Assembly: GCA_028023455.1 (NCBI GenBank)
Contig: JAQFVV010006653.1
Coordinates: 188,001-252,000, forward strand
From: Epiperipatus broadwayi
Lineage: Eukaryota; Onychophora; Udeonychophora; Euonychophora; Peripatidae
Direction of reading: 5' to 3'
Length of the DNA stretch: 64,000 nt
Shown here: positions 36,368 through 47,130 of the stretch, piece after piece
Numbering within the stretch: the first letter of the stretch is position 1
Layout of the letters: each line of letters opens with the position of its first letter
Position numbers and translations under genes: made by a program
The notes under the pieces: generated by a model
What the model saw: only the letters and a program-made list of their open reading frames with translations
What the model was told of the DNA's origin: nothing
Database searches by the model: none

Positions 36368-36427
36368 GATATTGAATATATGTATTTCATACAGAACCAG
36401 CACTCATCAGTTGGTCCAGATCATTAT
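36368..36427 (-). ncRNA. Family E hammerhead motif with intact GAAA
   Basis: ACCAA, CTGATGA, GTGC, TGGTTC, GTAT with G-U wobbles, GAAA, TACATATATT. This copy keeps GAAA, while stem II has two C-to-T changes that still allow wobble pairing. Stem I is weakened (TTCAA against ACCAA). It is useful for reconstructing the family consensus by comparison. Confidence 0.55.
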
Positions 36428-36575
36428 CTCCCATATATATATATAAGCAGTGCTTGATTTATATTAAGATAGCAAATCTTCAAACTTTAATGGACAGGCT
36501 CCAGTCTACTCCAACCTCCAACTCTTTAGCCATCCATACCATTGAAAATCTGATAATGAATTATATATGGAAGAT

Positions 36576-36635
36576 GATGGTCTAGCTAAACTGATGAGTT
36601 CTGGTTTAGCACAAAATACATATATTGGGAATTAT
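36576..36635 (+). ncRNA. Family E hammerhead motif, plus strand
   Basis: CTGATGA, GTTCT, loop GGTTT, AGCAC, AAAA, TACATATATTGGG. The core is damaged at GAAA. Stem II has one mismatch. Confidence 0.45.
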
Positions 36636-36719
36636 TTATCTTTTTTACATGTGTGTGGTATGAGATAGAGTGAATAGCTGAAGAGCGGTTTAAAGTTTGT
36701 GTTCAAATCTTCTGTATTA

Positions 36720-38160
36720 CATATAATTATTTTGCATTTCATTTTTTATATTTTTTAAAATTGTGAAAACCAAATTTTTATCTTATTCATTATATAATGT
36801 TATAAGTAATTGAACCCTGCTAATACTAATTTCAATTAATGTTATACAGGAATATAAGAAAAAAATATATAATAATAACAAATATATATAATTTTAATAA
36901 TTAAAATAACAAAATTATATGTAGAAATTAATAGAAACAAACAAAAACAGTGATTTTTTCATAAATTAAGACATGATATGATATAAAATAGATTCCTCTT
37001 GGAAGAAGTTAGAAATTTTTGAGCATAGGCCTTATAATAACTCAAAGATCCTCATAGCCAAATTAAATATTTTCTCTTTCTGAAACTAATAATACCAATA
37101 AATATTTGTGCAACTTTGTCTGCTTAATAACATAAGGTTTCAGCAGATAATTGGTTATTGAACTTATAATAGATGTCTTTAAATTAAGGTGATGATATTA
37201 TGAAATTAATATATATCACAGTAAAATCATCTACTTCTTTTTATATATTACTCATTCAGATCTGAAATCAGCAAGTTGATAACTCACCACTGACATTTTT
37301 AGTTCTTAAACCATTTTAATAAAAGCCACTGTATTTAATTCAAATACTTTAGCATTAAATTATCTACCTTATCATAAAAGCTTAAATCAAAAGAAAAAAA
37401 ACTTTTTCTCACCCTCTTTACCTCTCACTCTTGGATACGATATTTTCCCTGCTCCTTTTCCAATTACTTATACTCCAGAGACAATCAATACTTCCCCCCC
37501 CCCCCATATTTGTACAAATTATATCTGCAGTGCAATATTTTATCTTATTTTTGCCTCATTTTTTAGTATCTAATGCTCCTATCTTTGCATCAAATAACAA
37601 TATGCTTTTTTTAATGTTATAATATACCTTTTGTATTTTATATATTTTTATTCTTATATAATCCTTAATTGTTTTTGCATTCAGAATATTTTTCATAACT
37701 TGATTTTTTTTCTCAATTATCTTATTTATCCTTTTTTATTATCCTTCGTAATTACCTATAATATTCTTAACATATTTATTTCATTTTTTTTAAAAATATA
37801 TATATAAAATTAAATTCATTATGTATTAATTTTGTGTACTGTAAAGTTTTCTAAAATATCAGTTTTGTCATCTTTCTTACATAATCCAAATATATATTGT
37901 TTTTACTATATTATTATTGTAACATGTTTAAAGCATCAACAGAAAGCATAAAATTTGAATTTGAATTATATTAGAAGGGTTTAGTATTTTTTTAAAATTT
38001 AGAATATTGAAACCACACTTTTTTTTTCTCTAGAGAAAAAAAAATAATTTAAACTTAGATGTAATGACATCTGCTTTGTGAGAACTGAACAGATAAAATA
38101 TATATTTAAAAAAAAAACATAATAAAAATAAGATTAAATTAATTATATTTAATAAGATAT
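36720..38160. other. No feature seen
   Basis: A/T-rich sequence. A run of 12 C lies at about 37495-37506. No gene supported. Confidence 0.45.
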
Positions 38161-38176
38161 TAACAAAACTAATGTT

Positions 38177-38279
38177 TTTTTTTTAAACGTCATAGCACCG
38201 GAGACGCAAACCCGCAACCTGGGCAACTGCCTGCAAGTGCAAGGCAGTCGCACTGACCTCTCGACCACCAATGCAAGAC
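38177..38279 (-). repeat. tRNA-derived SINE with perfect 15-bp target duplication
   Basis: AACAAAACTAATGTT occurs at 38162-38176 and again at 38280-38294, flanking the element exactly. On the minus strand it reads CATTGGTGGTCGAGAGG (A box), a long anticodon/variable region, GCGGGTTTGCGTC (B box), CCGGTGCTATGACG and an A tail (the T run at the left edge). It is the same family as the copy at 4112-4218. The perfect duplication suggests a fairly young insertion made with LINE machinery. Confidence 0.9.
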
Positions 38280-38294
38280 AACAAAACTAATGTT

Positions 38295-39140
38295 AATTAA
38301 TAAACTCTACTGTTTCTGGAAATTGTGTTATTAGTGACATTTTTTTTAAAAGTAAAATTCTCTGATTAGCTGAATAATAATATGAATGTAGAGCCTTTGA
38401 ACTTGAAAATCTAGATTTAAATGAAAAAACATAATGATTGATTTAAAAAATATTAATATTTATCTTCAAAAAATGTGAATTAAATATGCAAAGAAGATCC
38501 ATTCATTTGCTGATTATAGTTACAGATCATTTTTGAATTGTTACAATTAACTCAACAAAAACAATATATTAAATCAGTGTCTGGGATTTTTCTATATGGT
38601 AATGATAATATTGTGAATATATGGAGAAATTATTTTTTAAACAATAACACTGAAATTTAGAGATTTGAATTTTATATATCTATCATATTAACTCATTTAG
38701 AAGTTAACAGGTATTCAGCTTGATGACTTTAAAACAACTTTTATTAGTGTCTACTATGGAAAGACTATGAATCACTGTAGGATTCCTGGGGGTGATGATG
38801 ATGATATCTTTATTGAAAACTACTGTATTTATTTAAAAATATATGAACCTAAAATAGATGACTGATTATTAGAGATTGTTTTAAAGAATTAAGTAACACT
38901 ATAGATATAAATGTTTTATTGTTTATGGATGTAATAAAAATGTCAAAAGCTATGTAATAACACAGTATTTTTATTAACTTAACTGATATTATTAATATCT
39001 ATGACAGTACTTAAAAATATATGGCTAATTACTGAAGCTTATTCATATTGCATAGATTCTACATGATAGTATGAAAGAGAACATTATTATTTGTGATGAT
39101 GAAAAAATTGAAAGCATTCAAAATGAAGGATGATGTTAAT
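38295..39140. other. No feature seen
   Basis: A/T-rich sequence with no supported gene or element. Confidence 0.45.
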
Positions 39141-39155
39141 CAATATGTGTATTAT

Positions 39156-39419
39156 ATATATTGCTTATAACACTTCTTTCATCTACACTTCAATGGAAAC
39201 AAATTTTCTTAAACTTCTTTATTTTCCTTACAGTTTCGACTGTCCAGCAGTCTTCATCAGAGCTCTAATCTTCATCTCTACTTTAATTAAAATGACGGTT
39301 ATTTTGAAACTGTAAGGAAGAAGAAAATTTGTTTGCATTGAAGTGTATATGAAAGAAGTGTTATAAGCAATATATATATATATGATTATATGAAGATATG
39401 CAAAGAAAGTGAAAGAGAA
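39156..39419. mobile_element. Family A foldback element with 15-bp target duplication
   Basis: CAATATGTGTATTAT flanks it perfectly at 39141-39155 and 39420-39434. The arms, starting ATATTGCTTATAACACTTC and its mirror near 39370, are inverted over about 60 bp. The family A module lies on the minus strand at 39229-39268: CTCTGATGAAGACTG, loop CTGGA, CAGTC, GAAACTGTAAGG. The ORFs reported on both strands here are by-products of the foldback. Confidence 0.85.
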
Positions 39420-39434
39420 CAATATGTGTATTAT

Positions 39435-41300
39435 GTCCTCCTTGGAAAATTTTATATGTGACTTCATAAAATAGGCATGGTGCAATCTTAATTTGATTTG
39501 ATTAAAGCAACAATAAAAATTTCATTTTTTAACTCCTAAACTTATTATCTTTTATAGTTTTATTCTTGCCAATTATTTTATTAAATAAATAAGATACAAA
39601 AATTTGGTGTTTTATGGGCCAGTGATGAAAAAAATGTGAATCACCTTGAACCTTTTAGGCAAAAAAGAGACCTGGGTACTGAAATTCAATATAAATGTCT
39701 TTCTGCTGCATTTAAATAATTAAAAAAAAATTCCAAAACAAAAACAAAATTAATCTCATTAAAAAAAATTCTTAGAGTTATTAAAAATATTTTTCTTCAC
39801 ATTTCAAGGAGATTTTCTTGAGCAAAATTAATCTGACAAAAACACCAGTAAACTAATAAAATAAAAGCATGTAGATAAAAGTGTTAATATAACTTTAAAA
39901 AATAAAATCCTAAACATCAATGGCTGCTTTTTTTTAAAATTGTGAATTCCTATAAATCTAGCATCAATATTATTTTTATAAAAATTTAAGATTTTTACAG
40001 TTAATATAAAAAAGGCATTTTTTTCTGTCTTTTGAAACATACGTATTTCCCCACTCTCTTTTTATCTCTTTTATATATATTGATTCTTAATTACTTATAG
40101 TGCCATTACATCATTATTTGATATTTTATATAAATCTAACTTATGTTTATAAAAAAACTTATATTTTAATAATAAAAATTAGAAAGAATTTATAATATAT
40201 TACATTTTCATTTTTGTGTTTTATATATTTTAAGATCTCTGTAAACAGTTCTAATTTTAGTTCACTGATAATCATCAATACTCATCTTTTAATGACAATA
40301 AAGTTCTATTTTTCTTAGCAAGTAAAGACTCCATAAATACTCATCTTGTAATATTGTGAAATATATATCTTTCTATTTCTTTTATCTTGTATAATCTTCT
40401 TACATTGCTACATTGGCAGATGAATAAAATTCAGAGATCAATAAATGTGTGAGATATACTTATTTTTATATAAAATTAAGAATCACTAATGTAGCGATAT
40501 ATTTCAGAATTTTTCTCAGAAAAATTTGAATTATTAACAGAAATAATATTTTAGTTATCATACTATAAACAGATTTTATTTTATGGAGTTATACATATTA
40601 ATTTATTATTTTTTTTCTTTATATACATTTGTTTTGCAATTTCAGCAGTTTACATAAGATACCTATGTTTAAAACCAATATTTTCTACAGTTAATGTCAA
40701 TGATATTAGAAGAGAGGTGAACATTACATTTTGTAATAAAAATAGTTTTGCAAAAATATAGTAATAAAAATCAGAGATGTTTTGTTAACTTAAGAAAGAA
40801 CTTATTTTGAGTAATGATGTGTGTCAATCCACAAAATTTATCGTAAATCCGCAAGATAATCCTAATGCAATCACCCAAAAAATAACAATGAATGAGAAGA
40901 AATCATCAATCATAGATCCATAAGGCAATAGGGCCAATAAAGTGTTAAAGTTTTTATTACAAGAAATTATATTAAACCTAATTAATATAAATAAATTAGA
41001 GAACAATGCATTTATTAATATGAAGGAAATACTTCAATTGTGAATTTAATTACAAGTTTTAAGAAACAAACAATATGCATTTTTAATAAAAATAAAATTT
41101 CTTTTCGTTTAAGTAACTAAAAAATAATAATTTTTATTAATTCAAAATAACATTTTTATTGCTTTAAGCTATGCAGCTGTCTTAGTCACATCTTTTTAAA
41201 TCTAAATTATAAGCTCTTTTTAGATCTAAAATTGCAAAACTAAATATATTATCATGCTTGTTATTATTGAATTTTTAAAATAGTTTTTACTAACTTTTAG
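39435..41300. other. A/T-rich DNA, no gene seen
   Basis: No ORF with recognisable content and no repeat shared with other parts of the window. Confidence 0.45.
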
Positions 41301-41435
41301 AATATTAGTTCAGTCGATGTGGTTGAAACAGAAAGAATAAAAGTTGAATTAGCTTTGACTTCTGAAACTGTAATACATTGTGTAGAAAAGTCAATAAGTT
41401 ATTGGCCAAATCATGTATATTATTTATACTTTTGA
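41301..41435 (+). CDS. Candidate exon, product unrecognised
   Basis: A good acceptor precedes it: TTTTTACTAACTTTTAG contains a CTAAC branch-point-like block and ends at 41300. The following frame is open for 44 codons to TGA at 41433-41435. It includes a VDVVETERIKVELALTSET stretch of protein-like composition. An alternative internal exon would stop at a weak donor GAAACT|GTAATA near 41370. There is no coding neighbour, no recognised family and no conservation evidence, so this may be chance. Confidence 0.2.
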   Translation, partial: NISSVDVVETERIKVELALTSETVIHCVEKSISYWPNHVYYLYF

Positions 41436-42160
41436 TTTTTAAGACATTTTTTTAAATGTTAGTAATTCATTAAACTATCACTTAAATTTCTTTATTCTTT
41501 ATAACTTTTTTTGCTTACTTTCATAACCTGTATTAGTACTAGTGAAACACTGTATTTACTCTTCCTTATGCTATCTTGTATTGATGTGAATAATCACTTA
41601 ATACTAGATAGAAGTTTTATATTCAAACCCCATACATTACATTAAACTATTTACTAATTACTGTCTTTTTTTATGATGAAAATTGGATTTACAATCCACA
41701 CACCCTGCATTTTTCTTTACTTTTTTATTTAATTATCTGAGATTGAAAATCATCTTTTAAGTTTTGAATACAGGATATTTACTTACAGATATTTGTTAAT
41801 ATATAGTGGGAATTGCTCTTATTTAGACATTATTTTAAGCACTGCACAACTAATGAAATATCTGTTGTAAATCATTTTTATTTATAATTTTGAGATAGCA
41901 TTTAATTAGATTAAAAATTTAATTTAAACACTATATAAATAATTATTTCACAGTGTAGTTTTTAATGCTTGATGCATCTTTTTTCCATGCATATTTTCTA
42001 GAATTATCATTATTTTTAAAAGTACGTGAAGCAGATCATTGTAATGAAACCATAAAACCAAAGAATAGATCGTAAATTGTTTTAAAAGAAATTATAAATG
42101 CTTTTGGAAAAAACATATTTTTTTACTTCAAGAAAATAAATTAGATTATCAGTTTTTCTC
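41436..42160. other. No feature seen
   Basis: A/T-rich sequence without supported features. Confidence 0.4.
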
Positions 42161-42169
42161 ATCTATGCA

Positions 42170-42585
42170 CTCTGGTTGCTCTGATGTGCCATTATTTTTG
42201 ACCAGAGAGTCCAATCAGTGAATTAGAAGCTATTGGACGTAATTTGCTCTCTCAAAACCAGAGATACCAAACTAGCCCCACCCTCTCTTCTCACAGACAC
42301 TTGGGCAATCCTCCAACTCCCATCCTCTCAGCCTCTGTCATAGGACTCAATTATTCAAATGTTTGTGACCTATGCAGTGCTTGCTCAATGAAAACATGCA
42401 TCTCGGACTGGACTACACACTGTTTCCCCTTTCCACTTCCCATTCCCTTTTCACTTGTATCCTTCCCCTCTTACCATGTTGCTTCTGAAATTTCAATTTA
42501 TCAAATAATCACTCCCTTGTAAACCTTTTTCTAACTATATTTGTATCTGGTTTTTTTTATGAATAAACTTCACTGAGAAAAAAAA
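42170..42585 (+). pseudogene. Probable LINE 3' end with A-rich tail
   Basis: A C-rich, GC-richer block with an open frame of 92 codons (42244-42522). Its translation has C-x2-C-x2-C with later C and H residues, and another frame reads ASRTGLHT. This resembles the degenerate C2H2-like end (C-x2-C ... SRIGL-SH-R-H) of many invertebrate LINE proteins. A 3' sequence with ATGAATAAAC and an A-rich stretch at about 42577 follows. Assignment rests on weak motif similarity only. Confidence 0.35.
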
Positions 42586-42589
42586 GAAA

Positions 42590-42990
42590 ATAAATTATAT
42601 TATTAATTACAAATTTTACATTTGTGCTCTCCCAAAACATTTGATGCAGTTCAATTCATTTTTTTTTATATAATTTAATTCATTTTTTATTCAAAAAATA
42701 CATTAGAACATTTTGCGATTTTTGATTTGAAAAGTCCATAATAAATTTAAATCCCCTGAACTTTTTATTTCCATCAATCAATTTAATATAATTAAATTAT
42801 GATATGGAACTAATCATTTTGAAGCGCTAGTACAAAATAAATAACTGAAAAAATTGGAAAAGTTGTTGTTTCTTTGAAAATGTTTTATTTCCTTTATCCA
42901 CATGTTGTTAAATTCATTAATTATCCATCAGTAAATCATTCAAAATTAAATTATGTATTTTTAATTATTAAAAATATGTAAAGAGTTCTG
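42590..42990. other. No feature seen
   Basis: A/T-rich sequence without supported features. Confidence 0.4.
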
Positions 42991-42994
42991 TCAA

Positions 42995-43066
42995 GCGGTG
43001 ATGCCCTAGTGGTTAGCATAGCTGCCTTCCAAGCAGCTGGCCTGGGTTCACTTCCCGGTCAACGCA
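42995..43066 (+). tRNA. tRNA-Gly(UCC)-like sequence, probably a pseudogene or SINE head
   Basis: The sequence folds as a 72-base cloverleaf. The acceptor GCGGTGA/TCAACGC pairs at six of seven positions. The anticodon stem GCTGC/GCAGC surrounds loop CTTCCAA, giving anticodon TCC. The T stem CTGGG/CCCGG has one G-U. The A-box region TAGTGGTTAGCA is good. The B box GGTTCACTTCC departs from GGTTCGANTCC at two positions, which argues against a fully active gene. A TA microsatellite follows at 43074-43096, with no clear T-run terminator. It is not related to the SINE family at 4112 and 38177. Confidence 0.55.
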
Positions 43067-43364
43067 TTTAACATATATATATATATATATATATATAAAG
43101 AGTTTCGCACATTGAACATTTTAATCATAATAATGTTCTCTAAAAGTCAATTACTAGTAGACAAAGATATAATAATTTTTTATTCCAGAAATATTTATTT
43201 TGATGTATTTCTGGATCTTCTTTTAATACTTGAAATGTTTTCATGCAACCATTAAATGTCATAAAACAAGATGGAAAATGGAACTTTTATGTCTGATAAT
43301 ACTTTATAAAAAGTAATGTTATTAACCATAATCATTTATATGTAATCTTTTATTAAACAGTCAA

Positions 43365-43815
43365 TTAGGTTTACAATATTTTGTGGACCTTTGAAGAGAG
43401 AATTAACAAAAAGATTAATTAAATGCTATGTGTGGAGTGTACTATTATATGTTTTGTGAAACATGAACAATAAGTAATAAAATAGGAACAGATTGGAAAC
43501 CCCTGAGATGTGGATATGGAGAAGAATGGAAAAAATCAGTTGGATGAATAAAATAACAAATGAAGAGGTTTTAAAAAGATTAAATGAAAAAAAAAAAAGA
43601 TTGATTGAGGAAATCCGAAAGAGAAACTGGACTGGATGTATTTTAAGCAGAAAGTATAATTTATTGAAAGGTGTTTTGGAGGGAATGATGAGTGGAAGGA
43701 AAATGAAAGGATGGAAAATATTGACATTGTTGGATAATATAAGAAAGGGGAAGAGTTATGTGGAATTGAAGAGCTGGGAAATGAAGAGAATGGAATGGAT
43801 GAATGGATGATGTGA
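43365..43815 (+). pseudogene. LINE C-terminal fragment
   Basis: The frame 43493-43810 reads EMWIWRRMEKISWMNKITNEEVLKRL, then RNWTGCILSR, LLKGVLEG and a KGKSYVELKS stretch. This is the characteristic C-terminal region of a widespread class of animal non-LTR retrotransposons: EMW-WRRM, NEEVL, RNW-GH-LR, GR-RGRP, YEELK. Just upstream, in a shifted frame, CYVWSVLLY and CETWTIS blocks (about 43425-43470) continue the same protein. The reverse transcriptase core is absent, so the copy is 5'-truncated. Two internal methionines and loss of the GH and GRP residues show decay. Confidence 0.75.
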
Positions 43816-44345
43816 CTACTCTCTGGACATGTCCAATATTTTTGATATGTTACATTTAACTAAATAAATAGTTTAATCACTTTCTTGTATACATTGTTCC
43901 TATCTTTAAAGTTTTCTTAATGAGCATCTATTTAAAGTAAGCATTTTTTTTTTTCTGAGTAGTCAATTTACCGCTTGAGTGCAATTAAATTTTCAGTAAA
44001 ATTGGTTTAGTCTGAAGATTAACCAAATTTAAAATCTGTGCATTGGATTGACAATGAAGTCTTTTAAATCAGACTTTATATCTTTTCATTCTTGTCTTTT
44101 TACTTGGGTAGTTTGTTTTTTCTAAACTAGACCATTAATGATCTAGTTTATTCATTTGTTCAATTGCTATTATTATTGTCAAATTTAAATGATGTATTTT
44201 TTTTATAGTCTGCAATTTTACTTTTTTTTTCCTGTTCCCATGTGTTTTTACATTTTCCTAAATTAATATTTACTTTCTAACAATAATAAATTGAATTTTT
44301 ATAAATAACAGTATTTTTATTATACCAAAGAACCAAATATTTAAA
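43816..44345. other. No feature seen
   Basis: A/T-rich sequence with T runs, no supported features. Confidence 0.4.
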
Positions 44346-44351
44346 TAAATC

Positions 44352-44712
44352 ATCATCATCATCCACCATTATCAATCCACTGCAGGACAAAGGTCTCCAA
44401 GTTCAATCCATCTTCTCCAATCTTTAGCTTTTCTTCTTCACATCACCCCTGCACACTTTCTTATTTCATCCATTCATCTTACATGTGGTCTCTTTCTGGG
44501 TCTTTTACAATCTCTTGGAATCCAGTTTGAAATTTCAATTGTCCATCTATTATCATCTCTTCTAGCAATATGTCCAGCCCAACTCCATTTCAATCTTTTA
44601 ATTTTTTCAATGAGGTCAGTAACACCTGTTGTTCTCTTTCCCATATATTGCATTTTCGATCTCCTCTTGTCATTCCTAACATGCATATCTCCATACATCT
44701 TTGAGTAAATAA
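44352..44712 (-). pseudogene. RTE-type LINE 3' end with TGATG-repeat tail
   Basis: On the minus strand the frame 44474-44710 contains DLIEKIKRLKWSWAGHIARR and then DNRWTIEISNWIPR, the standard C-terminus of RTE-clade LINEs. Downstream, in a shifted frame, a KDWRRWIEL-DLCPAVD-like end is followed by a TGATGATGATGATTT tail at 44350-44365. Such short tandem tails are typical of RTE 3' ends. The upstream part of the element is missing (5' truncation at about 44712). The ORF's first 30 residues are flanking sequence. Confidence 0.8.
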
Positions 44713-44799
44713 ATAAATAATGATACATAATCAAACCCAAAACAAAAATGTACATAAATATGAATAATCTTTTACAGCCATCATTTGTTAAAAATAACA

Positions 44800-46230
44800 T
44801 TTAGTATTTTACTAAGATATGTGTAATAATTATAAGTTTATAAACTCATTCTTATCATCTTGCAATTATCCACTACAAAGTTTTACTCATGTAATAAATT
44901 GTTTTTCTTAGACATATGTTTGAGAATGGAGTACCTAGAGATTTTAAAATAATTAAAAATCCCTCTCAATTTTGTTTTGGATCAAGTAATGGTTTGTGCA
45001 ACTTATTATATATATTGTTGTATTTTAAAAATTTGCATAATCAAATCTGTCTCATATCAAACATGCATCACATGATTTTGCATATTATTATCATATAGAT
45101 TATGAACAGCAATTTATTTATTCCAGAATTATCTATTCTAAATTTGAGTATGATATATCTAAATTTCAAAATAGTTTCTGGCTATTAATTGTCATCAGTA
45201 AAGAACAGGATTGCATTAATATTTTTTTTCTGTCTAAGCTAAGATTCTGAGATTTAAAAAAAAGACAGCTAAGTATGTAAATGGATTTCCGTACATTATT
45301 AAAAATGGTTAATAAATAGAAGCTAGTCTAAGAAATTGGATATATTACTACTATCTAGTACTCCTTGATTGTTCAGATTTACAATAAATGCTTATGTAGT
45401 AAATATGTAAATTATTAGTTTTGGTACAGACATTAAGATTAAGTAAAGAAAGTCATGTGATATACTGATTCTTGATAAAGAGTCAAAAATGATTAAAGTT
45501 AAAACAAAGACTATTAAGATATAGTTAGTTTGCTAGCAAACTATCATACTTATTTATCTGTAAATGAAACTTAAATTGGTTTCAAAATCTTAGAGTTTTA
45601 GAAGATCTGATTATTACCTTGGATATTATAAAAAAATTCAAGATGGCTGCTAGTTACATAAATAAATAGCCAGAAACAAGTCTAGAAATTTTGGATATAA
45701 CATTACCATATAGCATTTAGTCAGTGCTCAAGCTAATAGACAACCCTGGAGTAAAATAAATGAAAATTTTTTGAATAGATGTGAAATATGATCTAAGTTG
45801 TGGACATCTGAAAAATATATTAATATTTCATCACATTAGAATAAATCCCAATGTGCAATGACTGGAGTATCGAAGCATAATAATCGTGACCTGGATTTCA
45901 AATCCAGTGAAATTTGTAAAATTTTCGAATAGATGAGAATTTTTAAGCAAGCTTAAAATGTTTTAAATGATTGATATTTATATATTTAATGAATCTAGCC
46001 AGCCAATTATTTGTTGTTGATATTTAGTTATTCTTACTTGTAAATTAAATCAAAGAAAGAAAGGCATATTGTTTTCTCAACTGATATTTATAGACTAATT
46101 TAATGAGTTTTGTCTTCTTTTTCATTCTTTTTTTATAGGAGGGATCTTTTAGAGGTTTCATTCTGGAGTTATTTAATGATATTTTTTTTATACAGACAGA
46201 ACTCAACTTACGTAAATTTTGAATCTTACA
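44800..46230. other. A/T-rich DNA with one family B fragment
   Basis: No gene supported. At 45668-45700 GCCAGAAACAAGTCTAG followed by TTTTGGATATAAC matches the family B core in degenerate form. Confidence 0.4.
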
Positions 46231-46231
46231 C

Positions 46232-46670
46232 ATTAAGCCTGCATTCTACCCATCCCTCTTCTATGTATTTAAATGGATGCTGTCCTATACATGAGGGGTC
46301 AGAATGACTTGAGGTCAACATGGACATTACAACAATATTGGCATCAGCATGGAATTTCGGTATTCAGTCATTAGATTTTCACTGGTATGGATTGCCGAAA
46401 AGTTGGATGTTGGAGTAGATTGAAGCCTGTCTTTTAAAATATAAAGATTTGCTATCTTAATATAAACTGAGCACTGATTATGTATATATATGTGTGTAGG
46501 GGATATGATAATCTGGACCAACTGATGAGTGCTAGTTCAGCACAAAATACATATATTGGTGATTATTTATTTTTTCTACATGTGTGCGATCATGTGTATT
46601 AATAATATGAGATAGTGTGGATAGTTGAAGGTTGCTTGAAAGTTTGAGTTCAAATCACATATTTATAAAT
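46232..46670 (+). mobile_element. Family E monomeric copy
   Basis: A single unit of about 430 bp runs from AGCCTGCATTCTACCCATCCC to GAGTTCAAATCACAT. It has the same internal blocks as the minus-strand unit at 13352-13765: CATTTAAATGGATGCTGTCCT, GAGGGGTCAGA, CTTGAGGTCAACATGG and GACCAACTGATGAG. The hammerhead motif lies at 46508-46566. There is no coding capacity. The 3' end has A-box-like TAGTTGAAGG and B-box-like GAGTTCAAATC. Confidence 0.75.
46508..46566 (+). ncRNA. Family E hammerhead motif with complete stems I, II and III
   Basis: ATAATC, TGG, ACCAA | CTGATGA | GTGCT, AGTTC, AGCAC | AAAA | TACATATA | TTGGT, GATTAT. ACCAA pairs with TTGGT and ATAATC with GATTAT (stem I with a three-base bulge). 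GTGCT pairs with AGCAC (stem II). ATA pairs with TAT (stem III). The predicted cleavage is after the A at 46555. The only core defect is GAAA changed to AAAA. The combined pairing is very unlikely by chance. Confidence 0.65.
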
Positions 46671-47116
46671 ATGCTATAATATATGAAGTGCAAAATGCAT
46701 GAAACAGGTGATACACAAATTAATGCAGTTATCACTTTTATATATCTCAAGATTTGGAATGTCTTCTGTGATATACTGTAGTGAAAATATAACAAATGTA
46801 ACAAGTGACTTATACAAAACAGGCTGAAAATTAAGACATTTTTATATTGCAGTGAAATTTGATACTTTTTGCAGATGACTGTAGTTGTTTAAAAATATTT
46901 TTATATCCAATACCGACTCCAAGTTAATACAATTAATTAGTATAGTAATAATCCAGTGAATGTGCAAATATATTTTAGTCTCTTATTCTAAAAGAAAATC
47001 CAAAATATTTTGCACCCTTTATAAAATCATTAATTGGTATGTCACACAAAAAAAGAAAACCATCTTGGAATCATCTCTGATCATAACGATATTTTTATTC
47101 CAGTAATAACATTTCA
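46671..47116. other. No feature seen
   Basis: A/T-rich sequence, no supported features. Confidence 0.4.
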
Positions 47117-47130
47117 GTTAATAAAAACTA

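Larger units (their letters stand above)
36262..36718. mobile_element. Family E foldback copy with two hammerhead motifs
   Basis: The left half carries a motif on the minus strand (36368-36427) and the right half a second one on the plus strand (36576-36635). The outer ends (GATTTAAATACAGACTTTCAAGC and its mirror near 36690) are inverted. The interior shares the CTTTAATGGACAGGCTCCA and CAACTCTTTAGCCATCCATACC blocks with other copies. Confidence 0.75.

Noticed and set aside
39130-39485. ORFs on both strands with similar peptides
   Set aside because: They are produced by the inverted arms of the family A foldback.
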